Source: Varroa destructor | Taxonomy: Eukaryota > Arthropoda > Arachnida > Mesostigmata > Varroidae | DNA length: 64,000 nucleotides | NCBI RefSeq assembly: GCF_002443255.2 | Contig: NW_019211455.1 | Location: forward strand, 34,501,472-34,565,471 | Direction: 5' to 3' | Shown: piece after piece, positions 1-13,489 of the stretch | Position numbering within the stretch: the stretch's first letter is position 1 | Layout: every line of letters begins with the position of its first letter | Translations under genes and position numbers: made by a program | Notes under the pieces: generated by a model | Database searches by the model: none | Told to the model about the DNA's origin: nothing | What the model saw: the letters and a program-made list of their open reading frames with translations, nothing else

Positions 1-103
1 AAGTACTTAAGATTTTTGTGCACAACAAGCTCATAATAATTTAGTACCATTAACTGGCTGCCATTAAGCGATGCTTAGTCATTTATAACCGTGTTATACC
101 TAC

Positions 104-295
104 CTCGAATTTTTGACCGCAGTTACACGACGAGACATCCTTGAGACGCAGAAAGGTCGTAGACAGTGCGCTTTTAAGCTTGTTCTCGATGTCCTTTGGT
201 CGGACCACCTTGTGAGCACTCTCGGACACCATTAACCGAATTGGCCTAACTAGAGATGAACGTTTTTGGAGCACTCTTATAGTATGTCCAATCAT
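104..295 (-). CDS. BOLA3: BolA-family protein, BOLA3-like, first exon (partial)
   Basis: This is a 64-codon exon from an ATG at 295 to a strong donor (GTAGGT, positions 103-98); the rest lies beyond the left edge. BOLA3 helps pass 4Fe-4S clusters to mitochondrial targets. Residues from about 33 (RPKDIENKLKSAL) match the first helix of BolA domains, and the following stretch (LKDVSSCNCGQKFE) matches the first strands with the cysteine typical of BOLA2/BOLA3. The first 30 residues are rich in Arg, Ser and hydrophobics with almost no acids, as expected of a mitochondrial presequence, which favours BOLA3 over BOLA2. An upstream in-frame ATG at 331 would add 12 less presequence-like residues. Family is fairly sure; the subfamily is inferred. 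Confidence 0.72.
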
Positions 296-331
296 TTTAC
301 AACCAAGCTCGGTGAACCAAATGAGTAACAA

Positions 332-1887
332 AATATATCACATTAATGCGCATGTTCATATAATTTTGAAAATAAATTGTGGAACAGAAAAGGGTTGCGT
401 AGAATTGTGCTGAATAGAGTACACAACATGCGAGAGTGATTTGTAAAATGTACAGGTAAAGCTTTTCTAGAAGTAACGTTCCGTTTTGTCGCCTAACACT
501 TCATGTAAACATCTGGCTTGCGTGTATGAACTCCGTTAACCAGGCTACAAATGAAAACCTCAAAAAGAGTGCACACAGTCTTTTCGCTCAGTTTCTTCGC
601 TTTACGGTAATTTTTAGCTGTACGTCCAACATACACTTTCTATTGTCTTAGATAATGACATTACGTCAGTTGGATTAATTTAAATATCATGCATGTAATT
701 AACGATCCGTATGATCGCTGATTAATGCAGCAGGTTGGCTTACACACAGATCTGATACTCACCAGTTATTATCTTTTCATATAAGATTTGCTTGTATTAT
801 TCGAGCTAGTTCGGCCTGTGTTCAAACAGAACGGAGATCACTGGAACAAAGGGATGAGAGAATGAAGCTTATTTTACAAAAGTTCGATTCAAACCTTGGC
901 GCCAAGTTGTCACATGAGCCAAATACTCACAGTCTACGACGAGGAGACATGTGTAAACATAACAAATCCAGCCCTGAATCGATCATGGTGCCGTCATTTC
1001 CGTTACCGTGCTATGCTTGAATGTAGTATACGGGTCCCATTAAAAGTAGAAGTCAAGATTTTCGACCTATTCCTTGGCGAAGCTGGCTGAAAAACGTGTA
1101 AGTGTACTCAAGCATAAACTGTGGATTCAGAGCAGCGAGATAGGAATCATAATAATGTTATTTTCGTTATTATTATTCGTCTAAAATCTATTTAAATTTA
1201 TTAAGAAGATGCTACATCTATCGACGACATTTTATGATTTCGATGACGAACATTTTACTTTGTAATGATAGTTGATGTATATTTCGCACCAGATTTGTAG
1301 AATAGTTAGTACCCGACAATGCAGAAGTGGAACTGATGATTATTGATGGCCAAGTTGGTATGTCGCAGCCACCGACAATGGATGTCCTTGCAATGGTGCA
1401 GTTGTAGTACTACCTACTAAACTTAAAGACAAAAGGTGGTCTAAGTTTAAAATATGGCGTTGACATGTCTTTTTTCGCGCTGGACGACAACCGTCTAAAG
1501 CAACGCTTAACGAGAATTCCAGACGGAAAATCCATTTACTCACAACGCCTATTAAATAAGAAATGTTATCTCTATATTCGGAACCGACAGAAGATTGAAG
1601 TTGGTTTGAATCTGTTGTTTTGAATACGTAATTATGAACAATAGATACCAACGATGAGTGTTATAATGTAAATGGTTGCACTAATTGTGATACTAAAGTG
1701 TGAACTCATAACTATACTTAGAAGATATATTGAAAACAAAAGGCTTGCAGCAAGTATATTGGAACCTAAATGCAAACCGATGCCATGATTTAGAAGAAAT
1801 TTTGTAAATAAAATACTTATTAAGAAAAAAATAAAAAAAGAAAAGTAATAAAAGTAAAAAAATACTTATTATATGAACGAACTTCAG
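332..1887. other. non-coding or unrecognised stretch
   Basis: Upstream flank of the BolA gene. Open frames at 896-1090 (+) and 1340-1651 (-) show no recognisable domain, splice structure or codon bias. No promoter element could be assigned. Confidence 0.4.
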
Positions 1888-1987
1888 NNNNNNNNNNNNN
1901 NNNNNNNNNNNNNNNNNNNNNNNNNNNNNNNNNNNNNNNNNNNNNNNNNNNNNNNNNNNNNNNNNNNNNNNNNNNNNNNNNNNNNNN
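1888..1987. other. assembly gap (100 N)
   Basis: Exactly 100 unknown bases, the usual placeholder for a scaffold gap of unknown size. Features on either side may not be truly adjacent. Confidence 0.98.
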
Positions 1988-4900
1988 TTTTAGTTTATTA
2001 GTTAGCATATTTGTACTGTTTCAGACCTTTAATCTTGAAAATTTGAGACTTAAACGGTACTGTTGTTTTCGCGTGGTCTGAATTAGCGTCAGGTGAGGGA
2101 TTGTCGTGGGCTCATTCAAGAAGAAATCGCCAATTTCGAAACCAACCCTAAAAAAACAAGAGATAACGTCATTTTCTCTACTAAATGGAGGTCTGTAGCC
2201 GCATGTGGAGCGTACTAGAAACAACCATGCAGATAATTCACATTTCTTTTTTTTTTAAGTATAAGTGATTCTTTTGATTTCTTTAATTGAATATTGATCA
2301 GTATCCTTCGTCAGCTCGTGGTCTACGTTTGGCAAATCAGGGGCACCCCAACGTTAGGTTATTAGAGACAGTAGAAAATCCGCTTTTGACCGAATATTTT
2401 ATTGCATTCGAAGGGCAAAACTGTAATGTGGATTAAAAATGCACATTAGAATTCCTTGCTGGAGTCGGATTAATAAGCTTTGTGAATAGACCGACAAAGA
2501 TAACAGAAGCTGACCTGTTAGAAAATTTTTGAAAAATTGGATGGGATTGGGTACTATTACTTTTCTATGTAGAAAAAACTGGTAGCCTCATTCAAAGACC
2601 ACTATCCGGGGTAGGCTTTGCGCCGGACTGTAAGCGATGTTTATTTTATGTTTGTACGTCACATCATCTTAGACTTCCGCCTGCGAGTAGCAGTTTGGTG
2701 GCACGATTTAGTGTGTGTCTGAGAACGTGATGCATTTGCCAGCCTCCGTTTTAGCTGTAAGAATTTTGTGCAACTATACAACAATTTTTCATTTGAAAAG
2801 GCTGTCCTTGTGGATATTTGAATTACAAGTTAAACAGTTTTACATACTTGTCTCAAATGATGATAGTTTTTGAGTTGTTTGACTTTTTTGGTATCCTTAG
2901 CGTATGTCTGACCAAATTATCCGGAACTGTGTACTCTAGAATTTCAGTTTACCCCCATAGGTTTACCAATGCTGTTGCTGTAAACATATGCGCAATGGTT
3001 CCAGTTCGGTTAAGTTGGCTTTGGAGAACGTTATACATATTGCTAGCATTCTTTGCTCTCTTCTTAAGGAAAACGCAGCTCTTGGATGTGGATATATCTG
3101 GCCTATTCGAAAGTTAGTTTTGCCTTGCACAGCAAAACTACACGTGGAAATATGGCAGGCAAATCATATTTTTGATATACTTAATTCGGCCACCAATAGC
3201 CCATATTTACAGCCCTTTCTAAATAAAAACGCATTTTCCTTTTAGGTTTGCTGAATGATTCACTAGTCCTATTTTGTAGGGCTATATGGTTCAATGGCAT
3301 TAATGTCTTCAATTGCTATTCTTTCAAAAATAAATGGATAGTAGTGAACTAATTTGGGCCACATAATAAAGTCTGATTAATATACTGGAGTAATTTTTTT
3401 TCTGGGCACCGGTTTCTTTTAATGATAGGGTGAGGCAAAGTTTGATTCAGATGGTTTTATTCTCCCCTATAACCCATTTGAGATTGCTATATAAGGCCTA
3501 AATATTTACTATCATTAACTTCCCATGTGAGCGGGCAGTAACATTTTTTTCTAGTAAAACGATGATGCAACCGAGTATGTGGCTTTTGTTACCTTAATCA
3601 ATGGTTTGCATGCTGAATTCATTCTGCTCCTTGTTTAAGATGTAAAGAAACAGCATTCGTGTCGTTTGACACCTAGCTTCTCTTTATGGTGCTTATGTTA
3701 AACCCCAAGCATATACACTTCGCCAAAAGTTAATTCTTATCAATCGCTGTCTAATCCTTTCGCCTTATCGCTTATGCTACTTGTATTTTAGATATAGGTG
3801 CCGTCAGCAAAGCGCGTTTTCTTTATGTCGGTACAGAAATCATATTAATCATGTGAAAGTATGTTGAGGAAACGGGATCCTATAACCTAACCTTACGGAA
3901 TTACATATTGGCTTTCAAACTAGGTTTGTCATCTGCGATTTTTACTGGACGTTCTCTACTAGTTGAATATATAAATCAAGAAAAAGTAGATTATTAATTA
4001 GTTGTTTTCAATTAACACGATCGAACCCTTAGATACAAAAAAGGTACAACTGGGTTTTCTTCATTCCCTATGGTTCGCTCAAGCAAGTTTTATTTTAAGT
4101 TAGTTGGCTATCTAGGACTTTCCCGAGCAATTTATTAAAAACAGAAAATACTGCTGTTTAGACGTATAGTGCTTCAGGAAAATACATCGAAACAGAGGTT
4201 GTACAGGCGTTGCAGCAGATAGGAAAATATTTTTTTATTATGATAAGGCTTGAGATTTCATGATAACAGTTATTGAAGAATATCTGAGTAATCAGGTTTT
4301 ATTAGAAAATTGCGAGTAGGGTCACAAAAGTTTGAGAGGTCATTTGTTTTAAGGAGTCCTTAAAAGGCTCAATTTACCCATTCCTATTCTAAAATTTTTC
4401 TCTAAGACACAGGACATCACTCTTCTGACTTTTATTTATTGAGCGTTCAGCTTTTTTAACAAGAGAGCGCTCCCTTAGACATATCCTTAGCCATATTATT
4501 TCCTATCTCGAAGCTTTAAGCTAAGCTATTAAAGATTAAATTTTCCTCTAAATAATTTGCTGTTCTAGATTTTCACATTCTAGTTCTAGCAGTATTTTGA
4601 AATTGTTTTGGTGTGAGTCCTATTTGTTTCGCCTACGTTACTGTACATAGATCTGTGTCAAAGTGTGATCCCTAAGTTTTTTTCAAAATTGGTTCTTTCC
4701 TTGGTCATTATTTAAGCATTGTTTGCTTTTGTTCTGTAATAGCTGCTACATGATCTAGTTTTCTTAACTTTCAGATCCTCAATGGAATTTACTACGTAGA
4801 AGGATTCGGCGATTAGCCTACCATCTTCATGTTTTGTAATTCCAGAATAGTTTAGTCCAAGCACTTTATTTTAATAAGATAGTCATTATAACATTTATTT

Positions 4901-5690
4901 ACATTGCTTAACATTCTTGTCGTTTTTTTGCATGCCAGTGTTCCTTACACTGCAGTCGCGGAGGTTGTAAGACTTAATTAGGTTTTTGGTAATGACATCG
5001 GAATAATGAGAAGCTTTCTCTGTGCGTGATGCACAAATAAACTTTAGCTCACGTAATTTATCGTGCGCGTATTTGTAACGATAGATATAAAGCTAGGGCA
5101 GCATGCCGGTCGGAGCTCATAGGCGCATCCCTAATATTGAAAGAAACGAAATAGGATAAAGGGTATTTGAGCTACATTACGCTAAATTATTTATTCTATA
5201 AGCAAGACAAATTTCGTTCAATGTGGACCGCGCTCACTGACTTTTTACAACTCTTCTTGTTTATTCGTTTCTATTTCCTCGGTCACCTTGGCGATAGCGA
5301 GTGGGTACATTATCAGTGCTATTATACCGGAAAAATTGACAGCATACATAACAGCATGAATACGTAAAAATATTTTACAAAGTCCACTCAAGTGTGAGCA
5401 GGTAAACATCATTAGAGAGTGAAAAATATTAGTTGCATAATCCAACCTCGCTAACTTGTAAAATCATAGAGTGGGTGTTGCATTATTTGAACACTGTCAG
5501 TTAGTGCGTATACCAGATCGGTTTCGAATCGACCAGTCTCGAGAAACTTCATTACACCGTCTCCAAAGGGCGCGGTAGATGTGTGTTCCACCGTTATACA
5601 ATACAATTAGCAAGGTAAATCGTGTATGTGCGGATTTTTCCGTAACAGCCTGGGTGCTGACTCGCTACGTGCGCTATATTCCAACAGATG
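1988..5690. other. T-rich stretch without recognised features
   Basis: AT-rich sequence with long T-rich runs on the plus strand. Short frames at 2818-3245 (+) encode hydrophobic but unrecognised peptides. I see no repeats, transposon motifs or convincing exons. Confidence 0.4.
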
Positions 5691-5699
5691 CGAGGTACG

Positions 5700-8620
5700 T
5701 TTTCATCTTTAATTAGACAGACATGCTCGGCAGCAATAATCTTAGCCTTTTACTCTCGTCCATATTAGCCGATTGCAATTGCAAAAGTAAATCGTCCCCT
5801 CCTGCGCAGCGCGGTGAACTGTGGCGACGATGAAAACGCAACGGATCCGCTATCAGTATGCCCCAACGCATCACGTGGTACCAGTGAAGTGCGCGCATGT
5901 TCCGGTAGGTCGCCATGCAACTGTGCTATACATAGGCTATAACTATGTAACGGCGAGTCGGAGTCAGTGATGGTATAAGCGACTGAACTATCATTTACAA
6001 CACTAGTGAGTTTGTACGCAAAAGTTTGTAATTCTTCGCAGCGAATGAGACCACGGTCGAACGTAAGACTACAATCTTACCATACCGATCGCTTTTTCAT
6101 AGAATCCACGATGAAACGGCGCACATGAGCATATAAACTATTAGCTAAATCCAGACTGAACTGACAACGCGAGTGGTAAAAACCCTAAGCTAGCTGTTTT
6201 TAATGTCGCTTTCTGCCTTAGCGAAGTAGCGAGTATTGTCTAAGGTCATGTGGAAGCCTAGGTGGTGGGAATCTGTTGGCGAGAACGGTAATAGATGTAG
6301 CTGTGGTCGGAATAAGCTCGAAATAAGAAGTTTGTATTTGAGCATGCAGCCAGTTCGATTAAAGTTTTAAGTGTTTTCTTTCTAAAGCATGCATAGAATG
6401 GTCCTCAGAAATCTAAGCTTGTTCACGAAAACGGCATCAGTAGAGTGGCTCGCTCCGCCAGTAGGAACGTCTGCACTTAATTATCGACGGCATCTTGAAC
6501 ACGACGGCAGATAATAGCGGCGACGAACCGCAGAGAGAGGACATTTACACCGAAAAGTGCCTTAGAGCGATGGTGATGAAAGACGATGTATTTATCTAGG
6601 TGTGGGTCATTTGGCTTTTCTCGTAATAGACAAAGTTAAACTTCTAGTCAATTCCGTATGCGCACGTAAAGAGTCGTAGTCATCAAAAAAATTGTGAAAG
6701 CAACAAGAGTCGACTTACTAAGTTGTCGATCTCCAATTTGCACAACTCGTATTATACCCGCAAAATATTGCCACTGCGTCCACTCCGTCAACTGTTTTTC
6801 AGCAATTAGGCAAAGTTTGGTGTCTTTCAGTGGCGTCTGTCGGCATCAACGTCGCGCGAAATCAAAGACGTTGCTCACAATACAAGCGGCGTTTGCGAAG
6901 CTGGTGGGTCGCTCAAAGTCTGAAATCAAAGGTACAAGTACTATAAACGCAATGGTGATCCAACGCTCAGCGTTGGATGCGTTAAATTCAACAACTGGGA
7001 TCAAAGATTCTTGCCGAACAATCTCTCTCGCTTGGGCCCGTTTATACAGGTGGGTTCGATTTAATGTTCGACTTCCGCTTGGATCCTAAATCCCACTTGT
7101 CTCGAAGTCGCTGATGTGAAGTGGACTCACAAGATAATAGTACTTAGTAAGTGATAATAGGCACTGGATCGCCGTAATTTGGTTACACACGAAGCTTTCC
7201 CACCAATTTGGTTGCTATCCTCGAGTCAGTATAGTGGTACACTCGCTCGATATGCACCACGAGCCGATCAGTAATTAAAGGGCGGGCATCAGCTTCGAAT
7301 GTGGAAAGAACAATCCCTTTTTCAACACCAGCTTTAACTTGGTCATCACGAACAGACACAAAAACCGGTCAGTATATATCACCTGGAGCTAATACTGTCT
7401 TCCATAGCACATGTGTCGATCAATAGCATCCAGAAGCCTTGAAGGTGCTAGATTTTTGCTAGAATTTTTGTTTTCCCATTTTGTAAGTGACATCCCAGCG
7501 GACCTGAATCAGCTAACTATCTTATCGATGAAGTTGGCTGGTCAAATCCTGCATCGCGGAACCGTGCAACATAATATCGTAATATTATGTTATTATGGCG
7601 TAAGAGTCGCCAAGCCAGTACATAGCTAAGCAGTCCACTCTCTTAAAGATTGCCTGCAAAGTGGTTGCCAGAAGGGATCCATAGGAAAAATAAAAGTGCT
7701 TCCTTGTCACTAAAGCCTTGTCAAGGAAAATGAAGTAGCGGCAGATCAGGGTCCAAGAAGTCGACCATGAGATACGCATTGGTAATGTCGGCCAAAACAG
7801 GTACTGCATCAGAACGTTAATTCAACTACAATTTTACCTAGTTTGTGCTTATGTTCGTCCCTTGCAGCAAGCGTCAGTGAAGTGGTATTAGGCCCAGTGT
7901 CGTAAAAGAGCAATCAAAGATAATTCGCCATTTCTCATGTGACTCGGCGACAGCTTAATGACACGTCAAGTAGAAGCTTCCGCATGATTTTCTGGATGCG
8001 GACGACAGAAGTCGTTCACTTCTTTCGCATGCCTATTTTCGACAAATCAAAAAAAAATCTCAGAGTAATACTAGGCAAAGGTTTCGGAATTATTGTGTTA
8101 ACCTTACGTTCTATGAAAAATTAAACGATACCTATGTTGTTTTTCATAGCGGTGATAGATAGGTACTTAGAGATAGGTAGGATCTACGATTAGGTATCAT
8201 AGACTAGGCTCACATGGTACTGTCGCAGTGTTTTGCTTTCTTGATGTCTGATGAATCCCTGACACCAAAAGTCTTGAGTAACTACAGGGGCTCGACGTTA
8301 TGCGCAGGCAAGTTCGCAATGCAACGGAGACGAGAATTTGTGGCGTCCGCTTGTGTTGGCAGGGGTGCTGTCCTACTTGTATTTAAAGATCCTAACAAAC
8401 TCTTGAACGCCATCACTTCCGCTGTGACAACGCAAGACGGCCGGTAGTACACGATGTCGTAGTAGTGTTCAATCTTATAAGCAGCGCCGAGTATCGGGTG
8501 CAGTGCTCTCAAGGTAAGCGCTATCAGCAACAGATGCTGTAGGGCAGAATTACGGATCTGGTTCGCACTAATAGCTTGAAGAATGGCAAAGTTACAGGGG
8601 TGGGGTCGCAATTGTCAAGC
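5700..8620 (-). mobile_element. BEL/Pao LTR retrotransposon relic: protease, RT, RNase H, integrase
   Basis: Reading the minus strand from right to left gives BEL/Pao polyprotein order, broken by many stops and frameshifts. A protease-region segment with an IEHYYDIVYYRP-type motif and a following FGVRDSSD-type segment lie at about 8.6-8.2 kb. A reverse-transcriptase strand (ADITNAYLMVDFLDPDLP) lies at about 7.8 kb. An RNase H motif (VYHYTDSRIATK) lies at about 7.25 kb, and the integrase C-terminal EELQTFAYKLTSVVNDS stretch at about 6.05 kb. No LTRs could be delimited. GC content is higher than in the flanks. The family call rests on motif order; no single frame is long enough for a gene. Confidence 0.72.
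7568..7591. repeat. short perfect palindrome
   Basis: Arms AACATAATAT and ATATTATGTT are exact reverse complements around a 4-base centre, within the BEL/Pao relic. Confidence 0.7.
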
Positions 8621-8639
8621 TTATGCACTAAGATAAACG

Positions 8640-9890
8640 CTACATGCTCATTTTATCGAAGAAACACGGGCGTGATTCAAAGTGATGGATGACAGTCGGA
8701 GTCATGCTGCCTGCTAGTGGTTGTGTGGCGGAAGGCGAGAAACTAGACGGCCCTGTTGAGTATCTGAGGGTGATGGTGACTGCAACAGGTTGATATGGAG
8801 CGATGAAAGCGACTCCCCATACATGCATTATCGTAGTAGCATTTCCTTGTGCTCGCTATAATAATATTCAAGCATCCCTTCGATAGGCTGTGCAGAAACA
8901 TTGCCATTGGAATCCATCGGTGGGCGGGCATTGTATTGATTGTCATTAGGGTCAACACTGGTGACAAGTCTGTCGCCACGGGCACTTTCACTCAGTTTGA
9001 AGATGCTGTTGGTAGAAACTCGCAAACAGACAACAGGCTTGCATATAAGCGCGTATTCAAGGAACCCGATACCGGAGCGACGTTTGGATAGTACAGAGGA
9101 CTGGAAATGATTCGGCCATTGCCGCAGACCCGTTTTGTTTCTGGCAAAATATACTTTTTATGCTCGCATGATCTTTGCGAGCGTACACTGCCGTTTTAAG
9201 TCGATAGACTCGTAATTGTTGTTAAGAAGTTCCAGCTCAACACAACAGGTAGCACCATTAACACTGAGTGGCTGCACTGGACTTCTAAGCGGTCTTCTGA
9301 GTAACTTTTTAAGCGCAGTTAATCGCTCCGAGACCGTCACAGTGGTCCTTTTTCGTATCCAGGTAACCAACTAACTGTACAATATTTCCCTATTGCGTAA
9401 CGCCACCATTGAATTGTGCAGAAGTCGTATCGAGTGTCTAAAAAATGAGTAACATAGCCATCGAGAAGGCGATTGGTTGCTCTTGCGCTAATTTCTTTAA
9501 CATGGCCATTAGAGACAGCAGCAGAGTCGTTCTGGCCACTATTATTTGAAAGCATCCATTGGAAGCACCGCAGACAGATACTACACGCTTAGTAGTATCG
9601 TGCAGCGCAATGAGCTTCACTTCCTCGTTTTCGCGATGCAGACTGGCATGCGGTTGGATCATCTTACCCAACTTGACTATTCTCGCCAAGCGGGATTTAA
9701 TTCTAGATGCCAGATCCGAGAACTCATCATGATATTCAATACTTTTGGCGACACGAGAATTTTATTTCGAAAATATAATTCGCAAATCCGCAAAACACTC
9801 TTCTTGAACAGGTGTGTTGGTCTGTCCTCAGCGGGAATAAAGTCGCTAGGTCCAATGCCATGTTCGATCGGCACGGCTTAGTAAACTTCA
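8640..9890 (-). mobile_element. probable 5' (gag) part of the BEL/Pao relic
   Basis: Overlapping minus-strand open segments (8828-9025, 9158-9370, 9438-9689 and 9677-9874) of relatively GC-rich, charged sequence lie directly upstream of the protease region of the BEL/Pao relic on the same strand. That is where gag belongs. No zinc knuckle or clear gag motif could be recognised, so assignment is by position and composition only. Confidence 0.4.
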
Positions 9891-9899
9891 ACGTAGGTT

Positions 9900-11580
9900 T
9901 GTAAGAGTCGTACGGGCGTCGACTGTGATAAAATTGGCGAACACATTGAGGATAAAATAATCCGCGCGTAGAGAATCACTAAATCTATCTGACTAAAAGT
10001 TTGGGGTAGCGGGTTTCCTCCAAACCAAAACAATCCTTCAAAATGGTCGGTTTTTTTTCAAGATGGCTACTCCAGATCCATTCGGGAAAGCACTGAATAT
10101 GGAGTCTATTGGGTACGTACTTTTTCCCTGAAGGAAAAGGTCAGTTTTTCCTACAGCCCGTACAGCTAATTTAGTTGGTCGTCAGCCAGAGGCAACAGCT
10201 TCATTTTTGTTTTCCACGTTTAAAAATAACGCCACAATAGCAGTTACAAATACAAACGCGGCCACACGCGTTGTTTACGCAGATATATTATTCGTATGAA
10301 AATTGCGTGACAGCTGCGCTCAATTTATGTTGAGATCTGTATTGCAAAAATAAATGCGCTCTATTTATGCTGCTTAAATTATACTATGGAAGAAACCATC
10401 AGGTTATGTTTCTACCGAGAATATACCCTAACAACTCGCCCTATTATGCCGAAATGATAATTGTCAAGAACAGTCGTCCAACCATTGAGATGTGAAGGGA
10501 GGAAAGAGCGCCATTGAAATAGCAGAAAAAACAAGTGAACCATGTAGAGCAGATCGCGAAAGACAAAAAGTTTCCAGGCAGAATGACACAAACAACAGAC
10601 AATGAACGCCGCATCGATAGTCAAGGGTATTGGTATCGAATAACACACCTATGAGAAAATATATCAGCAAACATTAACAAGATGGACAAAATTTTTCATT
10701 ACTGTAAAATATACGTCTTCAAAGACAAAACGCAAATTTGTTGTACGCAAGAAAAAATTTAGCTAATGGTATGTAACTGCTTCTGGAACTAGGTTTAATT
10801 GTGCACAAGTATTATACAAGCAGTAGAGGCTTTTCGAAAAAGTATCAGACAATACAGTTGTCTATTTCATGTGACTTGTTTTGGTGTCACTGAAAACCGT
10901 TTCCCTGAGATAACCTACAATTCGTTATTAATTATATAAGGTGCTTCTCATCATGGACTTAGATTCCTGATGCTATGAAAGGACTAGAAATTCCAATGCT
11001 TCAAATTTATTCTATAAATATGCAAGATTGCAAGAAACGCTGCCTATAAATTTCAAATGCACAGATTTCGTGCTGTCGTTCAAGATTTATAGAACGTGCT
11101 TTACAAAAAACAGTGTTTTGGTGGCCAACAACGGCCAAAATGTATATTAAGGATACAAAAAGCACGTATCATGATTTATTCTAATCGAGAGCCACTAGGC
11201 AGGCAGAGGAGTATATACAATGTTTTATCAAAGATTGAAGTGGAAATAAATAGTTAAAGTGCAATAAAGCTTGGTTTAACACAGCGACACGTCTTCCTTC
11301 GACCCCGAGACGATCCGAGAGGCCGAGACAACGAAAACATACAGATAACTTTTTGCAGATAATTTTCCAGTCACATCAATCCTATTATTGTCTACAGTGC
11401 TTAATACTGTTCTCACTAAGTGAATATAGCTGGTACAGTGAATTATGCACAGCACAAAACAAAAACTAACCGGACTGCGAGATCATGCACATCGAATTAT
11501 AACTCGCGAAAGTTAATTTAAATCAATGAAATAGGAAAACAAGCATGGACGAGGGTTGAGATACTAAGAGAATTGCACCT
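9900..11580. other. AT-rich stretch without recognised features
   Basis: Nothing recognisable. The minus frame 10412-10648 is hydrophobic and resembles no family I know. An LTR of the neighbouring relic could lie here but has no visible boundary. Confidence 0.35.
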
Positions 11581-11588
11581 GAGCTCAC

Positions 11589-11671
11589 CGTGCTGCTTTC
11601 ATCAGGTGCGTCACTGTCTGGTATCTTATTCGTTATATCGCAGAATAAAAGTGATTTTTGATTCTCAACTT
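11589..11671 (-). CDS. candidate internal exon, unidentified protein
   Basis: Open for 27 codons between a weak acceptor (TTTTGAG) and a strong donor (GTGAGC). It encodes an acidic, serine-rich end (KIPDSDAPDESST). It starts in phase 1 and ends in phase 0. No partner exon was established, and a chance open frame is possible. Confidence 0.25.
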
Positions 11672-12199
11672 CTCAAAAGTGATTAGCTTGTTATATCCAC
11701 GAATGTACACATTTTATTATTAATTTTCAAAAAAGTTAACTATTATCGAATTGCAAAATTTAAATTTAGTCGATTACGAAGCAGAACCATCCAGTGGCGG
11801 TTTAATTCGGAATGGTGTATAGAATAAAATTATTATGTAATAAGAATGAAAGCTAGATTATTATATTATTGGTCTTATAACAAATACCTATTGTGTATTT
11901 GCGATAAATTATTAAAAAGTATAATTGAAATAAGTCATTGCACATGACTAGATCAAGTTTCTCAGCAACAATCACACAACTTCCAACAGGCAGAGGAGAT
12001 GTGCCGCATTAAAGATAAAATGTCCATTGGAAAACTTATATATAGGCCCGTATTTCGCCGTCTCGTTTAGGGTGACACGAGGTAGATCAATTTTATTGCT
12101 TAGAACACTGTCTTTTTTTTACAAGCACACATCTACAACTACGATCCTCCGCGACCTCTTTTGCCGTTTATGTTTGCAATCTATAGCTGAACATCTTCG

Positions 12200-13480
12200 T
12201 GATACGATCATATCGAGAGCAATTAAAAATTACTTGTTCGGTGAAGTAGTGCTACATATAGCTAAGCAGAGGCAATTCAGGCCAAGTTTGTCGAGCGGCA
12301 TGGCTAAAGCGAGCGCTAATTGGCAATGGCTACTGCGAACAAAGCCGATCAGTATGACTGCTTGAGATGCATTAAGTTCATTGGTCACTGACGTGAGCAA
12401 GCTACTGTTGATGACCGTGGTGTATTTGGAAACAATGGTCTAAAGTTCTTCAAAGCAAATGAGACTTCAGCCAAGTGTATATGTTAGCGCAATCTTGAAT
12501 ATTCCGAACAGGAGTTCTATGGAGTTGCTTCGCCATGAAGAATTGAACGACCATTCGATTTTGTGCTACGTAAGCTATTCACGCGATATATCAAATCACG
12601 AATTGAGTTAAACAGCTTCTTCAGGTTGCTGGCAGCCTTCCAAAATAGGCGGACATTGTAAAGAATCAGAAGTGTACAGTCGGGTGCTAACACTCGTAAC
12701 CGCGTAGCTTTTTTGCTGTTCCACCTTTTGTACGGACGTAGTGAAATCCATCCCTGTAATTTTGAGTGTACACCCCCTGAGGCTACCGAATCGGTTGAAA
12801 TATGTGATGGCGAGGACGATAACACTACGCTCGAAAGCAACGGTCGATTCTTTTGGCCATTAGCGAATCGTAATTTTTTGCAAAATTTGTTTTCTTCTCG
12901 GAGTTCCAACTATTTTGGGCCGACCATCGTTCTTTATTCGCAGTAGGTTCTAATACACCTATACCACACGTTTCGATATCGGCAATGCGATGTCCCCTTG
13001 AAAGTAACACCATTCCTTCGGCGTCGAGCGTTACTAAATTTTAGAAAAACGATTTGAGTAGTACGCGGTCGACGAATCGGTGAAGTGAAAAATGTTATCG
13101 AGTTTAATCACTTAGTAAAATATGACTTTAATCTTATCCGCATCAATGCAGCAATCAGTTGCAAGTGTAGCAGCGGAAGTGTCTTCTTCTAAGCTAGTCG
13201 GGATTTGGCCAACAGAAAGGCACAATCGTTGGTGTCATCGATGTAGACTCTCTACGAATAGATGACAGCAACGTAGGCGGTTTCGAATACATCGTCGTTG
13301 AAGACCATATGCTTCAACTGGTTTGTTCGCGAAGTTATACTGACGAAGGATACGCAGTTCAGGCATATTCAGGTCGAGTTCTAGAGCTTATCTTTTTTTG
13401 GAAGAACTCCAGTGAATTTTTAAACGATTATTTAACGCAAGGTTTATGTTTGTTCGTGATGTATCGGTCTATTTAATTAG
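12200..13480 (-). mobile_element. second BEL/Pao relic: RNase H region and integrase
   Basis: Minus-strand reading shows LDLNMPELRI followed by KPVEAYGF and CAFLLAKSRLA, the conserved run between reverse transcriptase and RNase H in BEL/Pao, at about 13.4-13.2 kb. Next come IFHFTDSSTAYY with LTPKEW at about 13.1-13.0 kb (RNase H), then an integrase C-terminal stretch near 12.65 kb. Stops and frameshifts are frequent. Because RNase H also occurs at 7.25 kb, this is a separate copy. Its reverse transcriptase is not visible to the right, so it is truncated or interrupted. Confidence 0.7.
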
Positions 13481-13489
13481 GTGAGGCAA

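Noticed and set aside
5510..5550. tRNA-like T-arm (GGTTTCGAATCGACC)
   Set aside because: No A-box or acceptor stem at the right distance; no tRNA gene was found anywhere by eye.
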